DNA of 64,000 nt from Streptomyces sp. DH41 (GTDB taxonomy: Bacteria > Actinomycetota > Actinomycetes > Streptomycetales > Streptomycetaceae). A program made the position numbers and the translations under genes. The notes under the pieces are model-generated. The model searched no databases, was not told the DNA's origin, and saw nothing but the letters and a program-made list of their open reading frames with translations. The DNA lies in assembly GCF_029813785.1 (NCBI RefSeq), contig NZ_JARVKY010000018.1:124001-188000 (forward strand), in the 5' to 3' direction. Shown piece by piece: positions 14,765 to 22,436 of this stretch (its first letter is position 1; each line of letters begins with the position of its first letter).

Positions 14765-15666
14765 GCACGAACACCGAATCCGGTACCGCCACGAACACGG
14801 AAGCCCGTACTGCCACGAACACGGAACCCCGTACCGCCACGAACACCGCACCGGGTACCGCCACGAACACCGCACCCCGTACCGTCAGGAGCCCCGCCAC
14901 GAACACCGCGATGTACGCGCTGACCGACTCCTGGACCATGACCCGCCGCGAGCTGGACCGCTGGGCCCGGCAGCCGGTCAGGGTGGTCGTCAACCTGGTC
15001 TTCCCCGTCATGCTGCTGCTCATGTTCGGCTACCTGGTCGGCGGCGGCCGGGGCGTGAGCGGCGACTACGTCGACTATCTGATCCCCGGGATGCTGGCCC
15101 TCACCATGGCCTTCGGCCTGGAAGGCACCATGATCGCCGTCACCCAGGACCTCAACAAGGGCGTCATCGACCGTTTCCGGTCCCTGCCGATGGCCAACGG
15201 CGCGGTACTGGTGGGTCGTTCCGCCGCTGACATGATCCAGTCGGCGGTGGGTCTCACGCTGCTGATCGCCGTCGGGTACGCCCTCGGCTGGCGCGCCCAT
15301 GGCGGCGCCGGTGCCTTCCTGGGCGCGGTGGGCCTGCTCCTGCTCTTCCGCTTCGCGATGCTGTGGGTGGGCATCCACCTGGCGCTGGTGGCGGGGAAGC
15401 CGGAGCTGGTGCAGGCGGTGCAGATCCTGGTCTGGCCGGTCGGCTTCTTCTCCAACGCCTTCGCCGCACCGGAGGCCATGCCGGGCTGGCTGGGCACGAT
15501 CGTCCAGTGGAACCCGATGTCCCAGACCGCCACGGCCGTACGCGACCTGTTCGGCGGCCCCGGCGGCGAGTCCGGCCACGTGTGGGCGGCGGTCGGATGG
15601 CCGCTGGCCCTGCTCATGGTGTTCTTCCCCCTGGCGGTGGCGAGGTTCGGTCGGCTCAGCCGCTGA
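14761..15666 (+). CDS. ABC-2 type exporter permease (DrrB-like) with repeated N-terminus
   Basis: 301 residues from the GTG overlapping the ATPase stop. Residues about 65-300 form an ABC-2 permease with six predicted membrane segments (VVVNLVFPVMLLLMFGYLVG; YLIPGMLALTMAFGLEG; AVGLTLLIAVGYALGW; FLGAVGLLLLFRFAMLWVGI; VQILVWPVGFFSNAF; WPLALLMVFFPLAVARF). The first 50 residues are a Thr/Asn-rich repeat of the unit TATNTEPR/TATNTAPG, encoded by a 24-bp DNA repeat. This cytosolic tail is not needed for the fold and varies by slippage (inference). Confidence 0.85.
   Translation: MSTNTESGTATNTEARTATNTEPRTATNTAPGTATNTAPRTVRSPATNTAMYALTDSWTMTRRELDRWARQPVRVVVNLVFPVMLLLMFGYLVGGGRGVSGDYVDYLIPGMLALTMAFGLEGTMIAVTQDLNKGVIDRFRSLPMANGAVLVGRSAADMIQSAVGLTLLIAVGYALGWRAHGGAGAFLGAVGLLLLFRFAMLWVGIHLALVAGKPELVQAVQILVWPVGFFSNAFAAPEAMPGWLGTIVQWNPMSQTATAVRDLFGGPGGESGHVWAAVGWPLALLMVFFPLAVARFGRLSR
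14764..14890 (+). repeat. in-frame 24-bp tandem repeat in the permease N-terminus
   Basis: Four to five copies of a unit around ACCGCCACGAACACSGMA lie in frame. Each encodes eight residues, so copy number can change without a frameshift. Confidence 0.75.
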
Positions 15667-15865
15667 GCGTCGGCGTGCCGGCGGGCGGGCCGGAGAACCC
15701 GTACGAGGCGGGCGCCGCCCCCGGTGAGTCGGATTCTCACTGGCCAGGTGCTGTGACCGGGGAGGTCACCGGGTGAAGCCGTGGTGGTGGAAGACGTCGT
15801 GGGGTGGCTGTGGGGCCGCTCCGAATTCGTTGGACACCTTCGGGTGAGTCGGCGAGCATCCGCGG

Positions 15866-16432
15866 ATGACAGATGTAGCTGATCACCGGGGACCCTCCAC
15901 CCGGAGTCCGAAGCGCGTACGTTGTGTCGAGCTGTCCGGCGGGGCGATGTCCGCTCTGCTCGATGGCGACCTGTCCGAAGCCGGCAGGGTGGCCGGGGTT
16001 TCGCTGACCGAGTACTTCCTGACCGACAGAGCACGGTGGCTGTGGCGGTTCCGGCTCGACCAGATGGCCGCCGATCCCGGCCAGGCGCGGTGGATGGTGC
16101 GACAGGCGGTCGTCGGCGACGAGGGCCTCGTCGTCGGACATGCCGGGTTCCACGGACCGCCCGACGAGGCCGGCATGGTCGAGATCGGCTACTCCATCGC
16201 TCCCGACTTCCGTCGCCAGGGATACGCCCGGTCGGTGCTGATCGAGTTGCTCCGCCGGGCAGCGGCCGACAGCGCGGTCACGACCGTACGGGCGACGATC
16301 AGCCCCGACAACGTGGCGTCCCTGGCCACGATCGCGGGCTTCGGCTTCGTCGAGGTCGGAGAGCAGTGGGACGAGGAGGACGGTCGTGAACTCGTCTTCG
16401 AAGTCCCTGCCCGCCGCCTTCCCTCCGCTTGA
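15866..16432 (+). CDS. GNAT acetyltransferase
   Basis: 188 residues. Acetyl-CoA site motif RRQGYARSVLIELLRRA follows strand VEIGYSIAPDF, then ATISPDNVASLATIAGFGFVEVGEQWDE, typical of RimJ/RimL-like N-acetyltransferases. The substrate is unknown. The start at 15866 lacks a strong ribosome-binding site and the first 25 residues are atypical, so the true start may be downstream. The 200 bases before it hold only a short inverted repeat (GTGACC/GGTCAC near 15752-15768). Confidence 0.75.
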   Translation: MTDVADHRGPSTRSPKRVRCVELSGGAMSALLDGDLSEAGRVAGVSLTEYFLTDRARWLWRFRLDQMAADPGQARWMVRQAVVGDEGLVVGHAGFHGPPDEAGMVEIGYSIAPDFRRQGYARSVLIELLRRAAADSAVTTVRATISPDNVASLATIAGFGFVEVGEQWDEEDGRELVFEVPARRLPSA

Positions 16433-16556
16433 CGGGAGGGTTCACCGCATGACGTCGCGCTGTGGCCGGCGCGGAGCGGCGTCGGGGTTCTCGCCACCGC
16501 TCGTACGGCGAACGGGGGCGAGATCTCGTGGTCGGCGGGCATCGGGCGTCGGATGT

Positions 16557-17396
16557 TCAGCGGTGGCTGCGGCGCATGGGTATCAGGTTGCCGCGCCGGT
16601 GGGCGGCGATGAGCATGGGGATCGCGATCAGCACGCTGATGATGACGGGCACGATCGACGCCTCGAGGCCGAAGTCTCCGCCGGTCACCAGGTCGGGGCC
16701 GGTCGGGGTGGTGACCATCAGGCCCTCCGAGGCATGGCCGGAGACGGGGATGCCGATCAGGCCCAAGCCGGTGTTCCAGGCGAAGTGCAGGCCCACGACG
16801 AACCAGATGTTGCGCGTCCACAAGAACGCGGCACCGAGGAGGATGCCGGCCTCGATGGCGATCGCGGCCGAACTCCACAGCGTGGCGCCCGGGTTGGCCG
16901 CGTGCAGTCCGCCGAACAGGGCCGCGGTGATCGCCAGAGCCGCCCAGCTGCCGCACAGCTTCTCCAGTGCCTGGAGGGCGAGGCCGCGGAAGAGCAGTTC
17001 CTCGGTCACGGCGGCGCCGACCTGTACCGCGGCCATGCTCGCCACGATCGACAGGCCGTCACCGGGCCGTTCGTCGAAGGAGAACTCGGTGAGGAGCGTG
17101 AGTATCGACACGGTGATGAGAGCGAAGCCGATCGCGACACCGAACAACGTCTGGGTCACGGCCCCCGACCTGGCGATCTCCGGTACGTCCCGCCGGGCAA
17201 GGTGGCGCATGACCGCCCAGTAGATGACAACCGCCACGACCGCACCCACGATGGCGACCACTCCACCCGCCGCGACCAGGCTGGACGCCAGGCCCACACC
17301 CACTATCCCGGTCAGCATCCAGCCGAGGGGGGACTGGAAGAAGCGGCCGGCCTTTTGGCGTGTGGGCTGGGGGGACGCGGTGCGCGTCATACTCAT
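16557..17396 (-). CDS. CPBP-family intramembrane metalloprotease
   Basis: 279 residues, about eight hydrophobic segments. The Abi/CPBP motifs are present: EELLFRG (motif 1 EExxxR) near residue 142, FGGLHAANPG (motif 2) near 169, and HFAWNTGLG (motif 3) near 210. The family includes Rce1-type CAAX proteases and bacterial proteins for bacteriocin immunity or signalling. Natural substrate unknown. It is divergent from tipA across 243 bases. Confidence 0.85.
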   Translation of the reverse strand: MSMTRTASPQPTRQKAGRFFQSPLGWMLTGIVGVGLASSLVAAGGVVAIVGAVVAVVIYWAVMRHLARRDVPEIARSGAVTQTLFGVAIGFALITVSILTLLTEFSFDERPGDGLSIVASMAAVQVGAAVTEELLFRGLALQALEKLCGSWAALAITAALFGGLHAANPGATLWSSAAIAIEAGILLGAAFLWTRNIWFVVGLHFAWNTGLGLIGIPVSGHASEGLMVTTPTGPDLVTGGDFGLEASIVPVIISVLIAIPMLIAAHRRGNLIPMRRSHR

Positions 17397-17582
17397 GATG
17401 ACCTCCGTATGGCATCGGCAGCGTGCCTACCGCGACCTGCCAAGAACGCTACGAGAACGCCGACGTCTGCGAATCACCCCTGAGTGGACAGCTCCGAGTA
17501 GCTCCCACGGGGGACAGGGGTGACACAGGGCGCCGCGACGGGTGGGGGCGTTCACGGTCCGGCATCCGGGACCGCACCGGAC

Positions 17583-17613
17583 TTGCACCTCACGTCACGT
17601 GAGGCGGCAGCGT
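17583..17613 (+). promoter_or_regulatory. tipA promoter with TipAL operator
   Basis: -35 TTGCAC at 17583-17588 and -10 CAGCGT at 17608-17613 are separated by a long 19-bp spacer. A perfect 17-bp palindrome, CCTCACGTCACGTGAGG (17588-17604), fills the spacer. This is the well-known thiostrepton-inducible tipA promoter: like other MerR-type activators, TipAL binds in the overlong spacer and realigns the -35 and -10 elements when it carries the drug. Confidence 0.95.
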
Positions 17614-17639
17614 GGAGGGCGTCAGAGAAAGGAGCGGAA

Positions 17640-18401
17640 GTGAGCTACTCCGTGGGACAGGTCGCCGGCTTCGCCGGAGTGACGGTGCGCACCCTGCACC
17701 ACTACGACGACATCGGCCTGCTCGTACCCAGCGAGCGCAGCCACGCGGGCCACCGGCGCTACAGCGACGCCGACCTCGACCGGCTGCAGCAGATCCTGTT
17801 CTACCGGGAGCTCGGCTTCCCGCTCGACGAGGTCGCCGCCCTGCTCGACGATCCGGCCGCGGACCCGCGCGCGCACCTGCGCCGCCAGCACGAGCTGCTG
17901 ACCGCCCGGATCGAGAAACTGGAGAAGATGGCGGCGGCCGTTGAGCACGCCATGGAGGCACACAGCATGGGCATCAACCTCACGCCCGAGGAGAAGTTCG
18001 AGGTCTTCGGCGACTTCGACCCCGACGAGCACCAGGAGGAGGTGCGCGAACGCTGGGGCGACACCGACGCGTACCGCCAGTCCCAGCAGAAGACCGCCTC
18101 GTACACCAAAGAGGACTGGCAGCGCATCCAGAACGAGACCGACGAACTCACCCGGCGCTTCGTCGCCCTGATGGAGGCGGGTGAGCCCGCCGGCTCCGAG
18201 GCGGCCATGGACGCCGCCGAGGACCACCGGCAGGGGATCGTCCGCAACCACTACGACTGCGGGTACGAGATGCACACCTGCCTGGGCGAGATGTACGTGT
18301 CGGACGAGCGTTTCAAGCAGAACCTCGACGCGGCCCGGCCGGGCTTCGCCGTCTACCTGCGTGACGCGATCCTCGCCAACGCCGCCCGGCACACCTCCTG
18401 A
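17640..18401 (+). CDS. tipA: TipAL/TipAS, MerR-family thiopeptide-sensing regulator
   Basis: 253 residues from the GTG at 17640, eight bases after GGAGCGG. The MerR winged helix (MSYSVGQVAGFAGVTVRTLH, then YDDIGLLVPSERSHAGHRRYSD) occupies residues 1-75, followed by a dimerisation coiled coil to about 105. An internal ATG at 17967 (Met110, MGINLTPEEKFEVFGDFDP) is the start of TipAS, the drug-binding domain made in excess. Cys214 in YEMHTCLGEMY, the residue that bonds covalently to thiostrepton, is conserved. The protein activates its own promoter when bound to thiopeptides. Close to the S. lividans protein as I remember it. Confidence 0.97.
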   Translation: MSYSVGQVAGFAGVTVRTLHHYDDIGLLVPSERSHAGHRRYSDADLDRLQQILFYRELGFPLDEVAALLDDPAADPRAHLRRQHELLTARIEKLEKMAAAVEHAMEAHSMGINLTPEEKFEVFGDFDPDEHQEEVRERWGDTDAYRQSQQKTASYTKEDWQRIQNETDELTRRFVALMEAGEPAGSEAAMDAAEDHRQGIVRNHYDCGYEMHTCLGEMYVSDERFKQNLDAARPGFAVYLRDAILANAARHTS

Positions 18402-18432
18402 CCCCGGTGGTCGTGGCCCGGACCACTCCGGC

Positions 18433-18798
18433 TCACTCCCGGGCCACGACCACCGCCGTCCCGTACGCGCACACCTCGGTGCCCACGTCCGCCGCCTCGG
18501 TCACGTCGAAGCGGAACGCCAGCACCGCGTTGGCACCCCGTGCGCGTGCCTGCTCGACGAGCCGGTCCATGGCCTGGTTACGGGTCTCGACCAGCGTCTT
18601 GGTGAGACCGCGCAGCTCACCGCCGACCAGTGACTTCAGCCCGGCACCGATCTGGCTCCCCAGGTGCCGGGAGCGCACGGTCAGCCCGAAGACCTCGCCC
18701 AGCACCTCCTGCACGCGGTGGCCCGGCAGGTCGTTCGTGGTCACCACGAGCACTTCGGGCTGCGGGCCCTGGCCGCCGCCGTATTCTTCAATACCCAT
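18433..18798 (-). CDS. YbjQ/UPF0145-family protein
   Basis: 121 residues from the ATG at 18798 (MGIEEYGGGQ). The family pattern is seen in VLVVTTNDLPGHRVQEVLGE, then GAGLKSLVGGELRGLTKTL, RNQAMDRLVEQARARGANAV and VGTEVCAYGTAVVV. These form pentameric beta barrels; some are labelled heavy-metal-binding without firm proof. It converges with tipA and is divergent from the DedA gene, 133 bases away. Confidence 0.85.
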   Translation of the reverse strand: MGIEEYGGGQGPQPEVLVVTTNDLPGHRVQEVLGEVFGLTVRSRHLGSQIGAGLKSLVGGELRGLTKTLVETRNQAMDRLVEQARARGANAVLAFRFDVTEAADVGTEVCAYGTAVVVARE

Positions 18799-18931
18799 GG
18801 TTCTCAGGTTTCCCCGGGGATGGGCACAGTGCACCCCGAGGACCCCCGTGGAACCTGGACCGCCACGGCCGCGTTGTACGTTTGGGCAGCCAGGTCCAGC
18901 CCTTCTCCCCAGCAGCAGGAGCCACAATCCC

Positions 18932-19894
18932 GTGACCACGCTTGCGCTCGGCCCCGAGTGGCTCAGCCCGGACTATCTGATCGAGACCTTCGCTCTACCG
19001 GGCATCCTGCTCATCGTCTTCGCCGAGTCCGGACTCTTCGCCTTCCTGCCCGGTGACTCGCTGCTGTTCACGGCGGGTCTCTTCGTGGCCGAGGGCAGTT
19101 ACATCACGCAGCCGCTGTGGCTGGTGTGCACCCTGATCGTGCTGGCCGCCGTCATCGGCGACCAAGTGGGCTACATGATCGGCAAGTTCCTCGGTCCCAA
19201 GCTCTTCAGCCGTCCCAACTCCAAGCTCTTCAAACGGGAGAACCTGGACAAGGCCCACGAGTTCATGGAGAAGTACGGGCCCAAGGCGATCGTCCTGGCC
19301 CGCTTCGTGCCGATCGTGCGCACCTTCGCCCCCATCGTGGCGGGCGCCGGCCGCATGCGGTACCGCACCTTCCTCACGTACAACATCATCGGTGGCGTGG
19401 CCTGGGGCTCGGGTGTCACCCTCGCGGGCTACTGGCTCGGTCAGATCGAGTTCATCCGGACCAACGTCGAGCCGATCCTCGTCCTGATCGTCGTGCTCTC
19501 GGTCGTCCCGATCGCCATCGAGTACCTGCGTGAGCGGGGCAAGAAGAAGCGCGCCGCCGTGGCCGGGCCGACCGAACCGCAGTCGATGCCGTCGCCGTCG
19601 CCCTCGCCGTTCCAGCAGCAGTACCCGGTCATGGACGACGCCACGACCCAGCTCCGCCGCGTGGACCCGTACCCGGCGGCCCAGCAGCCGCAGCCGCAGC
19701 ACCAGCAGCCGCCGCACCAGCCCCAGCAGTCGTACGGCCAGGGCTACGGCAACCAGGCCTACGGCCAGCAGCCTCCGCCGCCCGCCCAGCAGCGGCCGTA
19801 CACCCAGCAGTACCCGCAGAACTACGGTCAGCAGCCGTACGGCGACCAGCCCCAGCAGTACGGCGACCAGCACCCGTACAACCAGGGCCGCTGA
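18932..19894 (+). CDS. DedA-family membrane protein with Gln/Pro/Tyr-rich tail
   Basis: 320 residues from the GTG at 18932. The DedA/SNARE-associated (VTT) domain covers residues 15-200: ESGLFAFLPGDSLLFTAGLF, GDQVGYMIGKFLGPKLF, the key FVPIVRTFAPIVAGAGRMRYRTF Arg motif, and NIIGGVAWGSGVTLAGYWLG. DedA proteins help recycle undecaprenyl phosphate or flip lipids and support membrane potential. Residues about 225-320 form a disordered tail of QQP, YGQ and YGDQ repeats, unusual in the family and probably cytoplasmic. Confidence 0.85.
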   Translation: MTTLALGPEWLSPDYLIETFALPGILLIVFAESGLFAFLPGDSLLFTAGLFVAEGSYITQPLWLVCTLIVLAAVIGDQVGYMIGKFLGPKLFSRPNSKLFKRENLDKAHEFMEKYGPKAIVLARFVPIVRTFAPIVAGAGRMRYRTFLTYNIIGGVAWGSGVTLAGYWLGQIEFIRTNVEPILVLIVVLSVVPIAIEYLRERGKKKRAAVAGPTEPQSMPSPSPSPFQQQYPVMDDATTQLRRVDPYPAAQQPQPQHQQPPHQPQQSYGQGYGNQAYGQQPPPPAQQRPYTQQYPQNYGQQPYGDQPQQYGDQHPYNQGR

Positions 19895-19908
19895 ACCCAC
19901 CCGCGTTC

Positions 19909-19936
19909 GCGGGGCCGTACCGACGTGCGGCCCCGC
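19909..19936. terminator. hairpin between convergent DedA and ThrE genes
   Basis: GCGGGGCCG, a 10-base loop and CGGCCCCGC lie 14 bases after the DedA stop. There is no T run; it probably acts as a bidirectional terminator between convergent genes. Confidence 0.5.
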
Positions 19937-20035
19937 CACGTGGGCGGTGATCAGCCACGACACCGCGACGCTCCCGCACTCGCCGTCGTACCGCGCCGCC
20001 CGCCCGCCCCCTCGGGCGCCCCGCGTCGAGGCCGG

Positions 20036-21742
20036 CTAGAAGCCGCGGGTCCGCTTGGCCGCCCGCCTGCCGGCGGCACTCGCCGCGCCCGGCACCCTCA
20101 GGAACAGCCGCGAGATCTCCCCACCGAGGTTCACCCCGATGGCGATGGCCATGGCGAGCGCCACGGCCGTCGACAGGGACACCAGCCCCTTGTCGACCTC
20201 GCTCTGCGCGATCGCCAGCAGCCCGAAGTACGTCGCGGAACCGGGCAGCAGCGGGCCGATCGCCGCGGTCGTGTACGGCAGCGCCGACGCGAACCGGTAC
20301 CGGGACATGAGCTGTCCGAACAGACCCACCAGCCCCGCCGCGGCGGCCGTGGACGCCACCGGCGAGATGCCGCCGGCGATGTGCATCGCGCCGTACACGA
20401 CCCAGGCGACGCCGCCGTTCAGGGTCACCGCGAGCACGGTTGAACGTTCCTGCTGGAGCAGGATCGCGAAGGCCAGCGACAGCAGCATCGCCGCGCCGAT
20501 CTGGACGAGGGGCTCGTCGCCCGTGCCCAGCGCGTCGTCCGGATTGAGCTCGGCGCCCAGCTGGACGCCGAAGTACAGCACGATCAGCACCCCGGCGACG
20601 ATGCTGACGAAGAAGTACATGACCTCGAGCAGGCGCGCGGACGCGGTGATGTAGAAACCGGTCAGCCCGTCCTGCACCCCCGCCACCAGAGCCCGCCCCG
20701 GCAGCAGCGCGAACAGGCCACCGGTGATCACCGCGGACGCCTTCACGTCGACGTGGACCAGCGTCAGCATGATCCCCATCGCGGCCGGCGGCATCGCGGC
20801 CACCGCGAACTGGTAGAACTCCGGCAGCCCGCGCCCGGCGCACAGCCAGGCCAGCCGGTCACCGAGCATCGAACCGAGCATGGCCGCGACGAACACGGTC
20901 AGCCCACCGCCCACCAGCACCGACGCCGCGCCCGCGAGCAGCCCGCTCGCCGTGGTCAGCACCCAGGTGGGGTACGGGTGCCGGTTGCGGCGCATCTCGG
21001 CGAGGCGCCGGTAGGCCTCCTCCAGGGAGATGTTCGTGTCCGGGTCGCTGAGGTCGTCCACCAGGTGGAAGACGGCCGCGAGCCGCGTGTAGTCGGTGCC
21101 CCGGCGGCGTACCGTCCGCGACGCCGTGACCGGGTCCTCGACCAGGGACGGCTGATGGGAGATCGACAGCAGGGTGAAGGTGACGTTCGGCTCGCAGCGG
21201 TCCAGGCCGTAGGAGCGGCACACGGCGAACATCGCCGCCTCCACGTCCTCGGCGCCCTCACCGCCGGCCAGCAGCAGCTCCCCGATACGCAGGGTCAGGT
21301 CGAGCACGCGCGGCACGGCGGGGCCGGTCTCGTCGTCGTGCCGCTGCGCCGTCTCGGGCGCGGGCCGCTCGGCCACCGGCATGCGCAGCATCGCGCGCAT
21401 CCGGTCCTGCCAGGGCACGTCCGTGAGCTTCACCGCGGGGAAGCCGCTCGCCGGGGTGAACGAGGCCGCGGTCCAGGCGTGGTACGTGCTCGGCAGGGTG
21501 AACGCCGACCCCTCGCCCTCCGCGGGCGCGGCCGGGGTCACGTCCAGCCCTTCGGGCAGCGAGAACTCCGAGGTCGTCTCGGCCTCCGTGCCGGCGGGCC
21601 GCGGGACGGCCAGCCCCTGCGGGATCTCGAACTCGGACGTCGTCGACGACTCGCCGTCGATCGACGTCCCCACTGAGCCGGGCGGCCGGAAGGCACTGTG
21701 GGCCTCGTCCGACTGCGGCTTGCGGTCCTCCGCCTCCGTCAC
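20036..21742 (-). CDS. threonine/serine exporter family protein (ThrE-like)
   Basis: 568 residues from the GTG at 21742. An earlier ATG at 21820 is in frame, but coding from there would overlap the pyrophosphatase terminator stem, and AGGGAG lies at a proper distance before the GTG. Residues about 1-150 are a hydrophilic, low-complexity N-terminus. ThrE and ThrE_2 domains follow with about ten membrane helices, including the LLLAGGEGAEDVEAAMFAVC start typical of the family. C. glutamicum ThrE exports L-threonine and L-serine; the substrate here is inferred. Confidence 0.8.
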   Translation of the reverse strand: MTEAEDRKPQSDEAHSAFRPPGSVGTSIDGESSTTSEFEIPQGLAVPRPAGTEAETTSEFSLPEGLDVTPAAPAEGEGSAFTLPSTYHAWTAASFTPASGFPAVKLTDVPWQDRMRAMLRMPVAERPAPETAQRHDDETGPAVPRVLDLTLRIGELLLAGGEGAEDVEAAMFAVCRSYGLDRCEPNVTFTLLSISHQPSLVEDPVTASRTVRRRGTDYTRLAAVFHLVDDLSDPDTNISLEEAYRRLAEMRRNRHPYPTWVLTTASGLLAGAASVLVGGGLTVFVAAMLGSMLGDRLAWLCAGRGLPEFYQFAVAAMPPAAMGIMLTLVHVDVKASAVITGGLFALLPGRALVAGVQDGLTGFYITASARLLEVMYFFVSIVAGVLIVLYFGVQLGAELNPDDALGTGDEPLVQIGAAMLLSLAFAILLQQERSTVLAVTLNGGVAWVVYGAMHIAGGISPVASTAAAAGLVGLFGQLMSRYRFASALPYTTAAIGPLLPGSATYFGLLAIAQSEVDKGLVSLSTAVALAMAIAIGVNLGGEISRLFLRVPGAASAAGRRAAKRTRGF

Positions 21743-21808
21743 CTGCGCAACGCTCCCTGGTCCGAACACCCTCCTGCCTGTAGCCCTCAGTATGCGTACC
21801 CAAACGTG

Positions 21809-21841
21809 AACGGGCCGCACGCCTCACGCGTGCGGCCCGTT
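21809..21841 (-). terminator. terminator of ppa
   Basis: A 14-bp perfect stem (AACGGGCCGCACGC) with a CTCAC loop lies 25 bases past the ppa stop, flanked by short A/T runs. Its position argues that the ThrE coding region starts downstream of it. Confidence 0.75.
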
Positions 21842-21865
21842 ACGGGTGGGGTTCCTGATCAGTGA

Positions 21866-22372
21866 TCAGTGGCCGCCCTGGTCCTTGAAGCGCTTGTAGG
21901 ACCGCTCGATCTCGGCCTCGGCGTCGGTGCGGCCGACCCAGTCGGCGCCCTCGACGGACTTGCCGGGCTCCAGGTCCTTGTAGACCTCGAAGAAGTGCTG
22001 GATCTCCAGGCGGTCGAACTCCGACACGTGGTGGATGTCACGCAGGTGCTCCACACGCGGGTCGGTCGACGGCACGCACAGCAGCTTGTCGTCGCCGCCG
22101 GCCTCGTCCGTCATCCGGAACATGCCGATCGCGCGGCAGCGGATGAGGCAGCCCGGGAAGGTCGGCTCGTCCAGGATGACCAGCGCGTCCAGCGGGTCAC
22201 CGTCCTCGCCGAGGGTGCTCTCGACGAAGCCGTAGTCGGTCGGGTAGGCGGTCGAGGTGAACAGGCGGCGGTCCAGGCGGATACGACCGGTCTCGTGGTC
22301 CACCTCGTACTTGTTCCGCGAACCCTTCGGGATCTCGATCGTGACGTCGAACTCCACCGGACGCTCCTCCAT
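21866..22372 (-). CDS. ppa: inorganic pyrophosphatase (family I)
   Basis: 168 residues from the ATG at 22372 (MEERPVEFDVTIEIPKGSRNKYEVD). The active-site signature DGDPLDALV and the surrounding acidic residues (TDYGFVESTLGEDGDPLDAL; DKLLCVPSTDPRVEHL; HFFEVYKDLEPGK) are intact. It hydrolyses PPi in the cytoplasm to pull biosynthesis forward and needs Mg2+. Divergent from the DD-carboxypeptidase gene across 64 bases. Confidence 0.95.
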   Translation of the reverse strand: MEERPVEFDVTIEIPKGSRNKYEVDHETGRIRLDRRLFTSTAYPTDYGFVESTLGEDGDPLDALVILDEPTFPGCLIRCRAIGMFRMTDEAGGDDKLLCVPSTDPRVEHLRDIHHVSEFDRLEIQHFFEVYKDLEPGKSVEGADWVGRTDAEAEIERSYKRFKDQGGH

Positions 22373-22436
22373 GATCAGCACATAGTTCTGGTGGTTAAGT
22401 GTCCCTCACGCAGGTGGGTGATCGCGAAAGGGGCTG

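Noticed and set aside
10869..18401. secondary-metabolite gene cluster around the ABC exporter and tipA
   Set aside because: No synthase, cyclase, P450 or other biosynthetic enzyme is present; only regulators, an exporter and single-function proteins.
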